Assembly: GCA_003255065.1 (NCBI GenBank)
Contig: QAOA01002296.1
Span: forward strand, 342,654 to 406,653
Source of the DNA: Cercis canadensis
Lineage: Eukaryota; Streptophyta; Magnoliopsida; Fabales; Fabaceae
Direction of reading: 5' to 3'
DNA: 64,000 nucleotides
In this document: positions 33,345 through 45,652 of the stretch, in pieces
Numbering within the stretch: the stretch's first letter is position 1
How the letters are laid out: each line of letters starts with the position of its first letter
Position numbers and translations under genes: made by a program
The notes under the pieces: generated by a model
The model's database searches: none
What the model was told of the DNA's origin: nothing
What the model saw: only the letters and a program-made list of their open reading frames with translations

Positions 33345-34811
33345 TACCAATTGGTCATGGGTTCTTTTACCTTGGAAAGTACTATCTATAATTCATTATA
33401 ATTGTTACGTAGTTTGTATAAAGTCTTTCAAATCTTTATGATATTATATATTACTAAGTGAAATAGACTTAATAGGGGCCAAATATTAAGGGTGTAAAAG
33501 TTGATTTTGCTCGTTTGATATTAGAAAAATCAACATTTACTTCTATAAATAATACGCCTTTTTAACTTTACTAAATATATCCAAAAATAAATTAAGTGTA
33601 ATATTCCCTAGTAACACAATTTCCATATAACCAACAAACAAAAATTTATACAAGATAAGCTATTAAATATGATCTAGTGAAGAAAAGCTTCAGTAGGTTG
33701 CAAGAGGTCATGAGTTTTAACTTTTATTTTGTAAATACCAAAACAAGAAACAAACAAAAGACCAAGTATTTTCGAAAGGAGGCATCTCTTTGACAAACAA
33801 AAAATGGTTCTCAAAACATTCTTCTACACATAGCAACTATATATAAGTGCTTGAATAGCGTGACTAGAATAAAGATGACTTGCTCTAAATTTGGTAAGTC
33901 CATCAAAAAGTAATGTCAGCCTATTGAGCCATGGTTAATTGAAAAAAAAAAAAAAACACAAATATATAAAGGCTATATTACATTTTGAACATGTTTTGTA
34001 AAATAAAATCAATTTTTTATTTGAATAAAGTCAAATTTTAATATGCTACAATGAATGAGTTTGATAAGTTTCTTTTTCTTTTGGCACCCGTCTCGTTTTA
34101 TGGACTTCTCTTATGAAACGCTCACGGGGCATGTACCAAAGAAAGCTCTAATTTGTGGGTAAGTGCAGCCCAACAAATCAGAGGAGATAGTAGGAAAATT
34201 GTCTTGAGAGCTTATGTTCTCATAATCCTTCCCCTTATTCTATTAAAACACAACTTCTGTTGAGAGCGTTTTAAGGGTAGCAGGCACAGATAAGGTGACA
34301 CAATCTAGATATAAACATCTACTAGGAAAACTATCATATTAGTCTCTAATTGCATAATCCGTTCTTCCTCAACAATCATAATATATTTTCTTATTTTTCT
34401 GTAAATAACAATCAATTATGAATCTATGATAGTCACCAGCAACTTGGAATTCAACCCGGCCCCAAACCTAAATTTAGAGTATCATTCTTTAACTGCAATA
34501 AAATAGACGTAAACACTCAATTCATTAGTGTGTTTTGACAGTGTGCTCTATCTCTCAAAAAAAAAAAAAAAAAAAAAAAGAAGCTCTAACTTCATCGATA
34601 CATAATAGCTCTCAAATATCATACTGTTCAACAAGAATCATGATGCCACTTTAATGGAGGTCAATATATCTAATCTAAGTGGTCAATTTGTTCCTCACTT
34701 TGATTGTCAGAGGTCAGAAGCAACCATAGATATCGGTCAATCTGAAAATTGGAATGCCACAATCAGTATTTTATCCCCTCGCTCAGAGCCACGAATGTCG
34801 GCAAGTAAAGC
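33345..34811. other. Intergenic DNA between the duplication and CTU2
   Basis: AT-rich with no gene. A tRNA-like fragment (gcttcagtaggttgcaagag, about 33688-33707, then a weak B-box-like ggtcatgagttt) could be an old SINE. An A run at 34556-34579 follows. The end of the stretch is the CTU2 3' UTR. Confidence 0.45.
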
Positions 34812-37800
34812 CTAAGTTTCATCTTCACTGTCTGAAAGCAAGCAATCTTGTATTTGTTTCCTGAAAATAAGAACACCAGCACAAAGTAAGTAATCAGCAA
34901 GTTGAAAGTACTCAAGAGAAGACGACAACCACAATAAAGAGGATATAACCGAAGTAATCAATTATAGCCAAAAGAAAACTCTAAGTAGTTGATTGCACTC
35001 CCACTACAGAGTTGCAGAAAAATTTATGCCGATGTCTTGCAGTATAACACTAACCAAAACAAAAGCTTGAGCAAGAGAACCCCAAGGGAGGAAAAGGCCC
35101 AGAGACTGGACCAGATGACCTCAATTGAAGAATGTCATTTCCGTACGTTGTGGGTGATGATTTTAATCTTTAGTCTGATTTAGGAACTTCATTTCTTCAA
35201 AGTCATACAATCAGTTGTAAGTCTGTAACTGTCCAAGTGACTTATTTAATTTGACATGTATTAGTGAAGCCATTGAACCCGAGAAATTGATCATCCAAAT
35301 TTGTAATATTCAAATTTCCACCATATTTCCATTTAACATGTATCAGTGAAGTAGTTGAACTACAAAGGAAACGGATTATGAAGAGCACCATACTCATGAT
35401 TGGGTTTTCAAGAAGGTTCAATGCATTTAATCTCAGTTATTATCAAACCAAAATGCCATCTGTTAGATATTGACTGGGATACAAATACTCACCTTAGCAT
35501 ACTCAAATTACCATTTCTGTCTTGCTTTCCTCGGGTAACAATTGATTGGGGTAAATCTGTATAAAAGTTCTCCATTGATGAGGGATCTCTTGGAAGTATC
35601 TGAAACCGACAACTTGAACAGCATACAGCACAAAAAGTATCACTACTTCTGTAATTCTCCAGATTGTTCAAATCAACAATCTCAGACTTGTCAAGTGGGC
35701 TATTGCAGAGAGGACAGACTGACTCTAAGGAAACAGATTCGTTGGATTTGAGATTATATCTCTTCTCATGTCTTTGTGTTGCCAAGGGAACATTATCATC
35801 ACTAATCTCTGGAATCCTGTTGAATTGAAATGGAATGAGTTTACCAGCTGTCCTTACAATTGTGCACTCTCGAGATGGGTTTTCTTCCTGCAAAACTGGC
35901 GTCCTATTAATGACTTGCAGATTAAGTTGAAAAAATGCAAGCTTGAATATAATATGAAAGGAAAAGAAAAATAGCAGCTACCTCAATCATATTACTCTAT
36001 ACAAACCTCTACTAACGAATGGTGTAAAATTTTACAAGGTATAACACTTGTAGTCTCATAAATCATATTCCAATCAATGATTAAGTACACAAAAGCAGGC
36101 ATTAGGCCCCACAATGGGCATAAACATAGCCTATCAAATTATCAATAAAGTTGTGCACCCCTAATATGAACAAGTGCTGTTCAAACAAATTGTAAACTAA
36201 GTTCAGCGACATAATAAGTGATTTTTCCTAACATTTGTCCTAAAACCTATTGGTATCATTATCAGCCTATTAAAGGAAGTAAGAATTAACCAACCTGCAA
36301 TAATGCAACAAAAGATGAAACAAGGCCATTAATGCCAGAGTGAGGACCTTTCGATAACTCTAGAGTCTTTAGACTGCCCTACCAAAGAGATTAGAGATAT
36401 CCATTAAAGAAGACATATAAGATTCTGTCATACAAACAGGCACATAGGAAAACATTCACACCAAAATAATGTGAAATATTTTGACATTTGAAGTAGAACA
36501 AACAGAAATATCAATTGTAAATGATTAAAATGGAAAGGACAAAGTCTTAGAACTACAAACCCGTCAAGGCGGCAAAGCATATTAATCTCTTGGGCAAGAC
36601 AATCACGAAGTGGAAGCACAACTGGGATTTCCCACCTCGCATCAACATACTGTATATCTGCAGGTAATGAATATCCTTGACCCTGTTTAAAAGAAGATGG
36701 TTACATAACCCATCATTTACCCATAAGTTCATGAAAAGGGCCATCTTTTGAGTAAAATGAAGGTAGAGAAACCCAAATAAGGATTACTACAAAGTGTAAA
36801 CAATACACTTTGATTTGTAAATAATAGATAAGAGCAATATAGCCTTAAATGAGAAAACCTACATGGATGCTGGAAGCTTGACTAACTTCAAGGAAAATCC
36901 AATCCCTCCCTCATCTCCCCAAAAAATTAGAAGAAAAAGTGGATGCTTTTGCTTATTCCAAAGACAACTCATATTTCCAAAGACAACTCATATACAACAG
37001 TTGAAAGGCTATGGAATCAAAATGGGTTTACAAGACAAAACTCAATCTAGATGGCTCAATACAGAAACACAAGGCTAGACTAGTTGCCAAAGGTTACTCA
37101 CAAGTACCTAGCATCAATTATAATGAGAACTTTGCTCCAGTTGCACGGCTCGACACTATATGAGCTTTGATAGCTTTAGCAGCCCAAAAGAGATGGAAGA
37201 TTTATCAACTAGACGTGAAATCAGCAGTCCTGAATGAAGTTCTCGAAGAAGAGTTCTATGTAGAGCAACCACAAGGGTTCGTGGTAGAAGGTGAAGAAGA
37301 CAAAGTGTTGAGATTGAGGAAAGCTCTCTATGGATTAAAGCAAGCACCGCGAGCCTGGTATAGCCGAATTGACAAATAAATACTTCATGGATCAAGAATT
37401 CAGGAGGAGCAAAAGTGAGTCAACTCTCTACATCAAAGACTCAAGGTAATTCAAATACTCTCATAGTTTCTCTATATGTGGATGATCTCATTTGTACAGG
37501 AAACAATGAGAAGATTATCAAAGAATTTAAAGACGACATGATGAAGACATTCAAGATGACCCACTTGGGTCTGATGCACTATTTCCTTAGAATTGAGATT
37601 GCACAAGATGGAAACAGGATATTCATCTTTCAGATGAAGTATATGGAGAATCTTTTGAAGAAGTTCAAAATGCTTAATTGCAAGGCAGTTACTCATCCGC
37701 TGGTGAATAATGAGAAACTACAGAAAGATCAGACATACAGTACAAGCCCGTTGATGATGCAAGACTATTTGGATATACAAACAGTGATTGGGGTGGCTCA

Positions 37801-39982
37801 GTTGACAACATGACATGAAGAGCACCTCAAGATACACATTCACACTTGGAACAGGAATGTTCTCTTGGTCATCAAAGAAGCAAGAGACTGTAACTCAATC
37901 ATCCGCCAAAGCAGAGTATATTGTAGCAGCAAGCACTACCAGTCAAGCTATTTGGCTAAGAAAAAATTTTAAAGACATGGGAGAACAGCAAGAGGAAGGG
38001 AAGCAATATCAGAGAAGAAAATAAAACTTGAATACTACAGCACGGATGAGCAGCTAGCCGACATTCTCACGAAGGCACTACCAAGAGCAAAATTTGAAAT
38101 GCTACAAAGCATGCTTAGAGTAACAGAAAAGTGCGCTAAGGAGGAGTGTTAAACATAGCACACTTTCTGGACTTATCCAAAAACATCACCAAGCTGACAC
38201 TACTTCCCTCCACGTCAACAAAAAAATGGAGAAGATAATAAAATATTTTAACTAGAAAAAATCTAGAGTACCAGCTACTAACCGACCAAGAAGAAAAGTC
38301 TAGTAATAGGAAAAAAAAATTTACTCTGTTAGATTTATGTGATGAAATAATTTATGGGATATTATGGTAGTTGTGTGATTGTGAAAAGGTAAATGATGGC
38401 TGAAAAAAAAGTGAAAGGACGTAGGAAGAGAAAACTTTAATAGTTGATTAGTTAGAAGATATTACAAGGCTAATGTCTTGATTTTCCTATACCCTCTAAC
38501 ATATCATAACACATAATAGTCTATTTATAGGCTCTTGCACCGCCTATGTATGGCTGATGTCTTGAAGTAAATTTTATTTTTCTATTACTTGACTTTTCTT
38601 CTTAGCCAGTTAGTAGCTGGTACTCTACATTTTTCTAGTTAAAATAGTTTATTATCTTCTAGAGCTTTCTTCATGGATGGAGATGCACAGAATTATCTTC
38701 TCCATTTTTTTGTTGACGTGGAGAAAAGTAGTGGCAGCTTGGTGATGTTTCTGGATAAGTCCAGAAAGTGTGCTATGTTTAACAATAACATAAAATGGGG
38801 CTTACTCATGATAAAATATTTATGATTTACTCTTTAGACCATATGAGCACTTCAACTCAGTCAAATTCCAAAACAAACCTTCACAGTGGCTGAAATAACA
38901 TGGCAAGCAATTCTTGAAATGCATGATCCTAATACAAGTCTGCTATATCCATATTCAGAAGCAACCTGGACAACAATAAAACATTATAAATGAATGAGCT
39001 TTTATTTTAAATGTAAGCTTGGAACTGAGAATGAGTATGATATGCAGGGGTAACAAGGCCAAACCTTTTGCAGGGCCAACATGCGAAGATAAAGCACCAT
39101 ATCTTCCCTTCCAGTTGGATCATTTACAGCATGCACTAGTTTAATCAACCTGTCCCTTCCATCACTAGAATCCGAGGAGTAAATGGTCTCAATTGGAATA
39201 ACATGCAAATCTTTTGTTGGTGGAGCCAGACTTGACACAATCAAAATGATATCCTCAACAGCCTTCTCCATCTCAAGAGAGGGAATTGGAGAAACGGCAC
39301 TTTCATCAATAAACACTACTCCAACACCAAATACCGGTAATGATCTATCTCTACTTGCTTCAAAGTTCTTTTGGGCTCTATGTTGCATCTCATGTACAAA
39401 CTGTAAAGCTAATCTAAAGGCATGCACTTTTATCAGATATAATAATCAAAATAGAAAGGAAACTCACATTTTATATCTTTTATTTATCAGAAATAGTTTA
39501 TGGTTGAAATATTGTTAATTAAATTACAACAAAGCTACACACACATGTATATAAACACTGAAGGGTAGTCCATGGAGCACTCAGTGGCAACTCCAATCAC
39601 ACACCAAAAAAAAAACAAAAGACAACAAAACAAAGTGCAGCTCACATAGAGAAGGGAAATACCTAGACGAAGGGCCGCCTGAGAACGCAACAAGAACCTT
39701 ATCAGTAGGGGAAATCATGGCAGTAGAGGACACAGCGAATCTAAACTTCCCAAACAAATTGCCCCTAAAGCAATCAGCACAAAACCGTCCATCATCAACG
39801 CCACTGTAACCAGAAATGGCTTCTTTAACCTTGCACTTGGCACAGAGCTTGTTAGCAATTACATCAGTTGCAGTAGTGCCTGGTTTGGTCAACTCTGTTG
39901 ATGGAGCACATGAAGCTCCAGACTCTGCTTCTTCTTCATCTTTGTAGCAATTGGACTGACAACCCGAGCCATTGCACGCCAT
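34812..39982 (-). CDS. CTU2: Cytoplasmic tRNA 2-thiolation protein 2
   Basis: Seven coding exons on the minus strand: 39982-39663, 39413-39065, 38965-38879, 36682-36561, 36373-36295, 35887-35493 and 34860-34812, giving 466 residues, close to the family length. The protein works with CTU1 to thiolate U34 of cytosolic tRNAs (the s2 of mcm5s2U). Visible features: N-terminal CAKC...CADC cysteine pairs (about residues 47-72); the PP-loop SGGPSSR just before the exon 1/2 junction, in a form that lacks the SGGxDS motif, as expected for CTU2; FVHEMQ and [10 protein letters not shown]; and C-terminal CPLC and CAVCCSSC metal-binding-like cysteines. The acidic end LLSDSEDET comes from a 49-bp last exon. 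All junctions follow GT-AG. Exon 5 must start at 36373 (GGGCAG|TCTAAAG), as nearer AGs break the frame. Intron 3 (36683-38878) hosts a Copia fossil. Confidence 0.93.
37000..38326 (+). mobile_element. Ty1/Copia retrotransposon fossil in CTU2 intron 3
   Basis: Plus-strand remnants of a Copia pol region include reverse transcriptase ([32 protein letters not shown]) and RNase H ([18 protein letters not shown]). They are followed by a purine-rich tract and the start of a 3' LTR (TGTTAAACATAGC at 38147). Gag, protease and most of integrase were not found; the left limit near 37.0 kb is estimated. The element is clearly broken, with several breaks, and lies antisense to CTU2. Confidence 0.88.
38327..38784 (-). 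mobile_element. Complete-looking Copia LTR in inverted orientation next to the fossil
   Basis: Read on the minus strand it begins TGTTAAACATAGCACAC at 38784 and ends AATCTAACA at 38327, with TG...CA ends and an internal TATAAATAG. The segment 38147-38326 is the same LTR family in the opposite direction, so the two LTRs stand in a head-to-tail inverted pair with no spacer. No 5-bp target duplication flanks it (TACTC versus ATAAC). It is part of the same old Copia family. Confidence 0.8.
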
Positions 39983-41215
39983 GAATATTAACGTAAGTAT
40001 CCAAGCTTCGCTGAAGTAACTAGTGTTTTAGGCTTTCAATGCCAGTCTGTTCCTCTGTAACTACCTTTGGTGTGTTTGGACTTTGTGCAGAGAAAAAGCT
40101 CTGACAAAGGCAATCACATACAGAGTTGACCAGCTTATTATTCACTTCATCATAGTCCGGGTAACAAAANGCTGAAGTAACTAGTGTTTTAGGCTTTCAA
40201 TGCCAGTCTGTTCCTCTGTAACTAGCTTTGGTGTGTTTGGACTTTGTGCAGAGAAAAAGCTCTGACAAAGGCAATCACATACAGAGTTGACCAGCTTATT
40301 ATTCACTTCATCATAGTCCGGGTAACAAAACAATTACTTCTGAAAAAACCCACTCCTGCATTTAGCAGGGGGAAAGAAATCCTTCCTCAAACATACGGCC
40401 AATAACAAATTCTAAAAGAACACGCATGTATTATAAACAACAAAAGAGCGCATAGCTCATGACAATGAATTTTTAGGTTCAAGTTACTAAAAATTTCATT
40501 ACCAGGTAATTGCTTTGGAGGGCTCAAATTCCAAAGATCAATAAGCACTCCAAAAGCAGTTGCCTATCATATAAAACAGAATCATACGCAATGACAGTAA
40601 TCCAGCAAGCAAGCCTAGAAATCAAGACACATAAACCTGAATCAGTATTGCAGAATAGCACACATTACATATCCATAACCATATTTGAACGCTAAAATTA
40701 AAACCTAAAATTTTCCTTTCGTCTCAGTGAAGAACAAAAGCAAACTTAATAGAAAGCTCACCAATCCTAAACATGAAGCAGAAGAATCAAAACCTGGGGT
40801 AGGTGCAATGGAAGCTTATTCTTCAACTTACCTTGCTCGCAGCAATAAGCTCCTAGTGATGGCGATTGGAACTATACTCTCTGCAAAGGCCGCCGTTGCC
40901 TGCTGTGGCTTCAACGAAGCTCAAATTGAGGAACGCTGCTGAAATTGGATTCGGCACTGGAATTAGAGAGGAAAAAACTCAGATTTGCACAGATTAGCTA
41001 GAGTCAGAAGTGAAGCAGCCTCCACGGAGATGTTGAGGCGGTGGGGGAAGCCGGGAGAGGGGTGAGCAACAGTTTTGGTGGGGACGAAAAGGTCCTAAAC
41101 TAACCAATAAACGGAACAAATAATTATTTGTTTATATATTTAGTTGTAATATATAAAATATATGTCCAATAAAAAAAATGATATGTAATTATAATATATA
41201 AAATAATCATTTTTT
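39983..41215. other. CTU2 upstream region and 5' leader
   Basis: On the minus strand a good donor CAAG|GTAAGT (exon side at 40832) lies about 850 bases before the CTU2 ATG. A moderately GC-rich stretch at about 40832-41000 probably is the CTU2 first, non-coding exon, spliced to an acceptor close to the ATG (TTACTTCAG near 40012). The duplicated 160-bp block around N 40170 falls in this leader intron. Confidence 0.45.
40010..40330. repeat. 160-bp direct duplication separated by a single N (probable assembly artefact)
   Basis: Positions 40010-40169 and 40171-40330 are the same sequence with one visible difference (actacctttgg versus actagctttgg), and a single N at 40170 stands between them. 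It is the second case after 13774, and best explained as two overlapping contig ends joined without merging. Confidence 0.88.
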
Positions 41216-41562
41216 ATGTTATTCTCTTCTGATACATCATCTTCAGTTAGGTGGGACCCAATAGGATTTACATTGTGATTTTGATGTTATTGTGAAGATA
41301 TTCAAAAATTGAGTCATCAAGTATAAAATATAAGAACGATATGATATAAAAAAAAGTGCCACAAAGTAAACTTGAAAAAATTATTTTCTAGCATGTTTTT
41401 CTATATCATGTCGTTTTTAGATTTTATAAAGAATTGTGTGTCCTAACACATATTAGGTAATTTAATTTTTTGAAATATTCGCAATAACATTAAAATAACA
41501 ATGTAACTCTCATTGGGTCTCATGTGTAGGTTGGGAGGTGTAACATAAGGGAGTAGTAACAT
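41216..41562. mobile_element. Foldback MITE (family also at 24.2 kb)
   Basis: It has long imperfect inverted arms: 'gtgggacccaatagga', then 'tacattgtgatttt', then 'gatgttattgtgaa' on the left (41251-41306) answer 'ttcgcaataacattaa', then 'aataacaatgtaac', then 'attgggtctcat' on the right (41479-41523). The outer ends ATGTTATTCTC / GAGTAGTAACAT are also inverse. There are no coding frames. A diverged copy lies at 24237-24590. Confidence 0.7.
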
Positions 41563-41821
41563 AGTACTCACTTATATAAAATATGTGATATGTAATTATA
41601 ATATATAAAGTATGTGATATTTAGTAACTAGTAAGTAGTTAGATATGTAGTTATAATTTTTTAAATATAAAATAAATAATTACGCATATAAGTAAAATAA
41701 CTACATAATATCAAAGTAATTTTATTGTTTCACATTTTATGGTAGACATTTACTTAAAACATACTTTTTAAATATTTTTTCATATTTTATGCTAAATTTT
41801 AGAAACCTATAATAATAAAAT

Positions 41822-42285
41822 AGTTAAAATGTAATGTAGGTTATGTAATTTGAACGAATTTTAAATCAAATATCTATAATTTTTTTTTAATTGGATCATT
41901 GTCGTTATCCCCGGTTATAACTCTGTCAGTTTAATACTAACATGACAAATGATTTGTCTATGTGACAATAAAAAAAACTGATGTAACTCTAAAATAACAT
42001 AAATATTGTCACCTTATCAATTTCTTTACGCACTTTTTTGAGCTAAAATTTGATGAGGTAGTAATTTTTGTGTCCTTTAACATCACATTAACTTTTTTTA
42101 TTATCACATAGACAAAGTTATTTACTATGTCAACACTAAACTAACAGAATTATAATCAGGAGTAACGGCAATGATCCAATAAAAAAAATTTCAAATTATA
42201 AGAACCAAAGAAAAAAAAAAAAAAAAACATAGAAACCTGAGTCAAAATTCATTCAAACTATAAGAACTTGCAGTACATTTTAACC
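41822..42285. mobile_element. Foldback MITE, probably Mutator-type (copy 2)
   Basis: Same family as 15821-16272: the two share 'catgacaaatgatttgtcta', 'ctcatcaa'-like and 'caaaattcattcaaactata' blocks in the same order, and form a near-complete palindrome. The ends read GTTAAAATGTA and its inverse. A 9-bp target duplication TAATAAAAT flanks it (41813-41821 and 42286-42294). No coding capacity. Confidence 0.8.
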
Positions 42286-42294
42286 TAATAAAAT

Positions 42295-42910
42295 TAAAAT
42301 CTTATGTCGACAACTTTGTACAAGGGAGAAACCTAACATGCCAAGACTTTAGTGTTTGCCAAGCCAAAACGCCATCTTAAATACATATTTTTCTTTTCTC
42401 TTTTGCTTCATACCTTTTTGAACAATATTGTGGAAAATAAATTCTTCTCTTGATGGGCTTGCCTATTCTTGGACCTAAAATGTACTCTTAAGTCTTAAGT
42501 GTAGAAATCAAATATTATATATATACATATGAGTAGTATTATTTAGCTAGAAATTTTTTTTTTCTAGAATCTTGTTAGATTTGAAATATGATTGTCAAAT
42601 AAAATAAAGTGAGAAGGAGTGGAGAATTATGATTTCAAGTTTATATCGTTCTAGCAATAAAATTTTAACTACTTAGCATTTTTTTTATAGAATTGGCAAG
42701 ATTTGAAGATGAAAACCTTGTGAACATCAAAGAGGCTCACAAATCCTATGCAAAACTTCCAAAAGCATCCTTACATCTAATAATAATTTGGAGTAAATTA
42801 AACTAAAATGATCTAAATTTTATTTGAACTTGGGAGTTATATCCTCTAAAGGAGGATGCAGTTGAGAAGGCAGCTTGTAGCAATTAATCGGCTCCACAAA
42901 CTGAGTTGAT
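42295..42910. other. NAC gene 3' flank
   Basis: AT-rich sequence that should hold the NAC 3' UTR in its last few hundred bases. No other gene is seen. Confidence 0.4.
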
Positions 42911-44854
42911 CTATTGCCAGCTTTGTTGCACTGAAACATTTCTTGTCTTTGATCCAATGCTTCTTTGATCCTTGTCTTTGACATCTTTCTCAAAAATCTT
43001 ACACAAAACCCAATCATTGAACTACAAAAAATAAAACAAAAAAAGTTAGTTTATTAGATAAATTTTTTTGATATTAAGAAGCACTTGATAACAAACATGA
43101 ATATGATGAAAATTTTGAATTACCACACTTTTTATTAAAGCAAACTACTTTAATAAATTTTAACTTTATGAAACAGTATGTTTCAAAGCATGCCTGCATT
43201 TACATATCTGTGTTCTCCTTATCTTCAATCTATAATCATTAAATGTCAACATGACTCAATTTTAATACATAACTTGGTCTAATAGCACATAGAGAATGGA
43301 TCAATGTTGGATTATCTTTTGACGACATCTGTTTTCATTCAACCAGCCACAAACTCCAGAGAATACGTTGAAGCAACAACGATGATAGAATCCAACATTG
43401 AATTGAAGACATTCATAAAGGTTTGCTCTAACCTTTCCATATTCTTTGGTTTGACCATCGGATTGCCAAAATGAGATAGGTCTATAGCGGAAATAGTCAT
43501 CAATTTCTTAGGTAGCCTATAAATTATAGAGTTAAATATCTTTTTTGTTACTGAATTATTTTTTAAATGTCAATTAAGTCCCCAAATAAACACTCCCAAA
43601 AAGTGACACAAAAAATAAATAAGAAACTAAAATAACACTTGAAAAATAATTCCAAGATAAAAAATATATTTAACTCTAAACTATATCTTTATCTTCCATC
43701 TGTTGAGGTAATTTGTTGTAATATATAACCTTCACTGATTGTAGTGAAGAATTGAAAAGTACTAGATGAATGTTTTTCAATTGTCATATGAAGTGACATA
43801 TGTTTCTTAGGTAGGTTACATCAACTATAGATATGAAAGTTTATGAAAACTCCAAACAAGACAAATATATATTCATTAGTTCTTTTGATGGTTCTAATGC
43901 TCTTTTTCTTGTGTTTCATTCTAAAATTCCACATGAATCACTAATAACACACATGCAAAGCATGTATAGTTGAGTGGATCTGTAGCCAAGTGATACTAAG
44001 GTCGTTTAGCCAAAGTACCAAAAAACAAAAAAATCATGTAGCTAAGCTGTGAGAAGAAAGGAGAGGATGAGAAATTAGGGTTAACTACAAATTATTACCC
44101 TCATATCATTGGGATTGCTTTTGGCTCCAAGAGGCTCGTTCAGTCCATATTCATGCATAATCCAAGTAGTCTTAATGCCCTTGGGAGCTTTTCCTCTATA
44201 GAAAACCAATGCCTTTTTGTACCCAACAAGGCTTTCTTCGTAATGAACTGTTCTATCAGCTCCGGTAGCCTTCCAATAACCATCACCAGCTGATCGATTT
44301 GGCCGTAGTCCTTTATATCTTGGAGTGAAAAAATACCATTCATTCTCTCCATTATCATTGTCCTTGTATTCTTCTGCGGATCAACCAAAAATGCACAAAA
44401 CAAAATAATAAGCTTCTTCCATGAATCAAAATTATTACAGAAAATAATAATGGGAAAGACAATGATAGAATGAGAATATGAGATAATCAGAATAAGAAAA
44501 CTCATATGAACTATGAACTAATGTTCTAATACCTGCAAAATATTCAGGATTGTGCTCGTATAAATCTACTTCTACCATCTTATTCGGCGGCAGTGGTTTG
44601 TTCTCAAGTTTCTTCTTCAAGTAACAGACAACCAGCTCTTCATCCAAAGGAAGAAACCTATATCCAGTTGGAAAGGACTTGAAATATTCATAATTTGGTT
44701 CTCCATTGTTGGAGACTTCTTCAGCTGCAATAGGAACAGAGACAGCAGAGATTGGGATTGATTCGTTTGAAAGTGTTTGTGTTGAAGTTATGAGACTATT
44801 AGAACTATCTTGGTTGGTTACTGAGGGCAGGAGGATTTGCTTATTGGACTCCAT
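42911..44854 (-). CDS. NAC-domain transcription factor with short C-terminus
   Basis: Three exons on the minus strand, 44854-44533, 44373-44099 and 43021-42911, encode 235 residues. The first ~60 residues (Ser/Thr/Asn-rich) form an N-terminal extension. NAC subdomains follow in order: A ([18 protein letters not shown]), B ([12 protein letters not shown]), C ([11 protein letters not shown]...[10 protein letters not shown]), D ([26 protein letters not shown]) and E ([10 protein letters not shown]). The protein ends about 27 residues after subdomain E (QQSWQ stop), so the usual long C-terminal activation region is nearly absent. Introns 1 and 2 sit at the places typical of NAC genes. An upstream in-frame ATG at 45022 would add 56 residues of poor quality; MESNKQ is preferred. 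The symbol within the large NAC family cannot be assigned. Confidence 0.9.
43022..44098 (-). other. NAC intron 2 (1.08 kb) with SINE-like tail
   Basis: Donor AGG|GTAATA and acceptor TTTTTTGTAG|TTCAAT. At 43965-44030 it holds a shortened copy of the SINE-like repeat seen at 3.3 and 21.4 kb. No other feature is recognised. Confidence 0.6.
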
Positions 44855-45484
44855 GTTTGGAGTTTCCAATGGAGACGACTCAAGGTGAAAAATGTGTAAC
44901 TGTGGAAAGAGTGTGATAATGCTATGTGATATGAAAAGCAGAAATATATGTGGAAACGGAAAGAGATGTTTATCTTTAGAATTAGAATTAGAATTTCTTG
45001 GATTTACATCCATTCTTGACAAGATATCTTTATTAGTCTATTATTATCTTTTCAAAATTGTTTACGGAATGCTTATCCACATGGAGAGAAAGAGGTATAT
45101 TATCCACATGAAAAAACTTGATAAAAATTAAACTTCAGTTTATTTTCTTAAAAAAGTTTTATGAGATTTATTTTTTAAAATTTATGTACGGAAAATCATA
45201 TCATATATATTTTTTTTTAATATGAAGATCAGATATTTGAATGTACAAAAAAAAAAATATAAGAAATATTGTGTGCTCGATTTAGGCCTCTAAGGAATTT
45301 GGCTCTGCCTGTGATAATTCTCATTAATTATTAACACACCCGAACAATATTAGCAACTAAGATGAAAATAGTAATCTATCACTCTTTTCTTACGAATTCA
45401 TGTTTATCAGTCTCAATTAAATCTAAACTATTTATAAAAAAAAAACTTTATAAATAAATATGATTAAAATTATGGTGGTTTTAA

Positions 45485-45652
45485 CATACTAGGAGATATG
45501 TGATACTTCTTTGATGTGACAGTATAATAATTGTTGATGTGAAAAATATTTAATCTTAGCCATCAAAAATAAATGACCAAGACTAAATGCTTATACATCA
45601 ATGGCGATTAAAATTGTCACATTATGAAGATATCTCATACCCCCTTAGTATG
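45485..45652. mobile_element. Small terminal-inverted-repeat MITE
   Basis: The left end CATACTAGGAGATATGTGAT and the inverse of the right end (CATACTAAGGGGGTATGAGA) align over more than 40 bases, including a shared AATGTGACA/GATGTGACA. Length 168 bp, non-coding. A second, half copy with the same left end starts at 46061. No clear target-site duplication was found. Confidence 0.65.

Noticed and set aside
33670-33760. Possible SINE with weak A/B boxes
   Set aside because: The B-box-like part departs from consensus and there is no clear target duplication, so it was not listed as an element.
38147-38784. A 638-bp TIR DNA transposon starting TGTTAAAC and ending GTTTAACA
   Set aside because: The purine tract before 38147 and internal LTR features show that the inverted ends are two Copia LTRs in opposite directions, not a TIR transposon.
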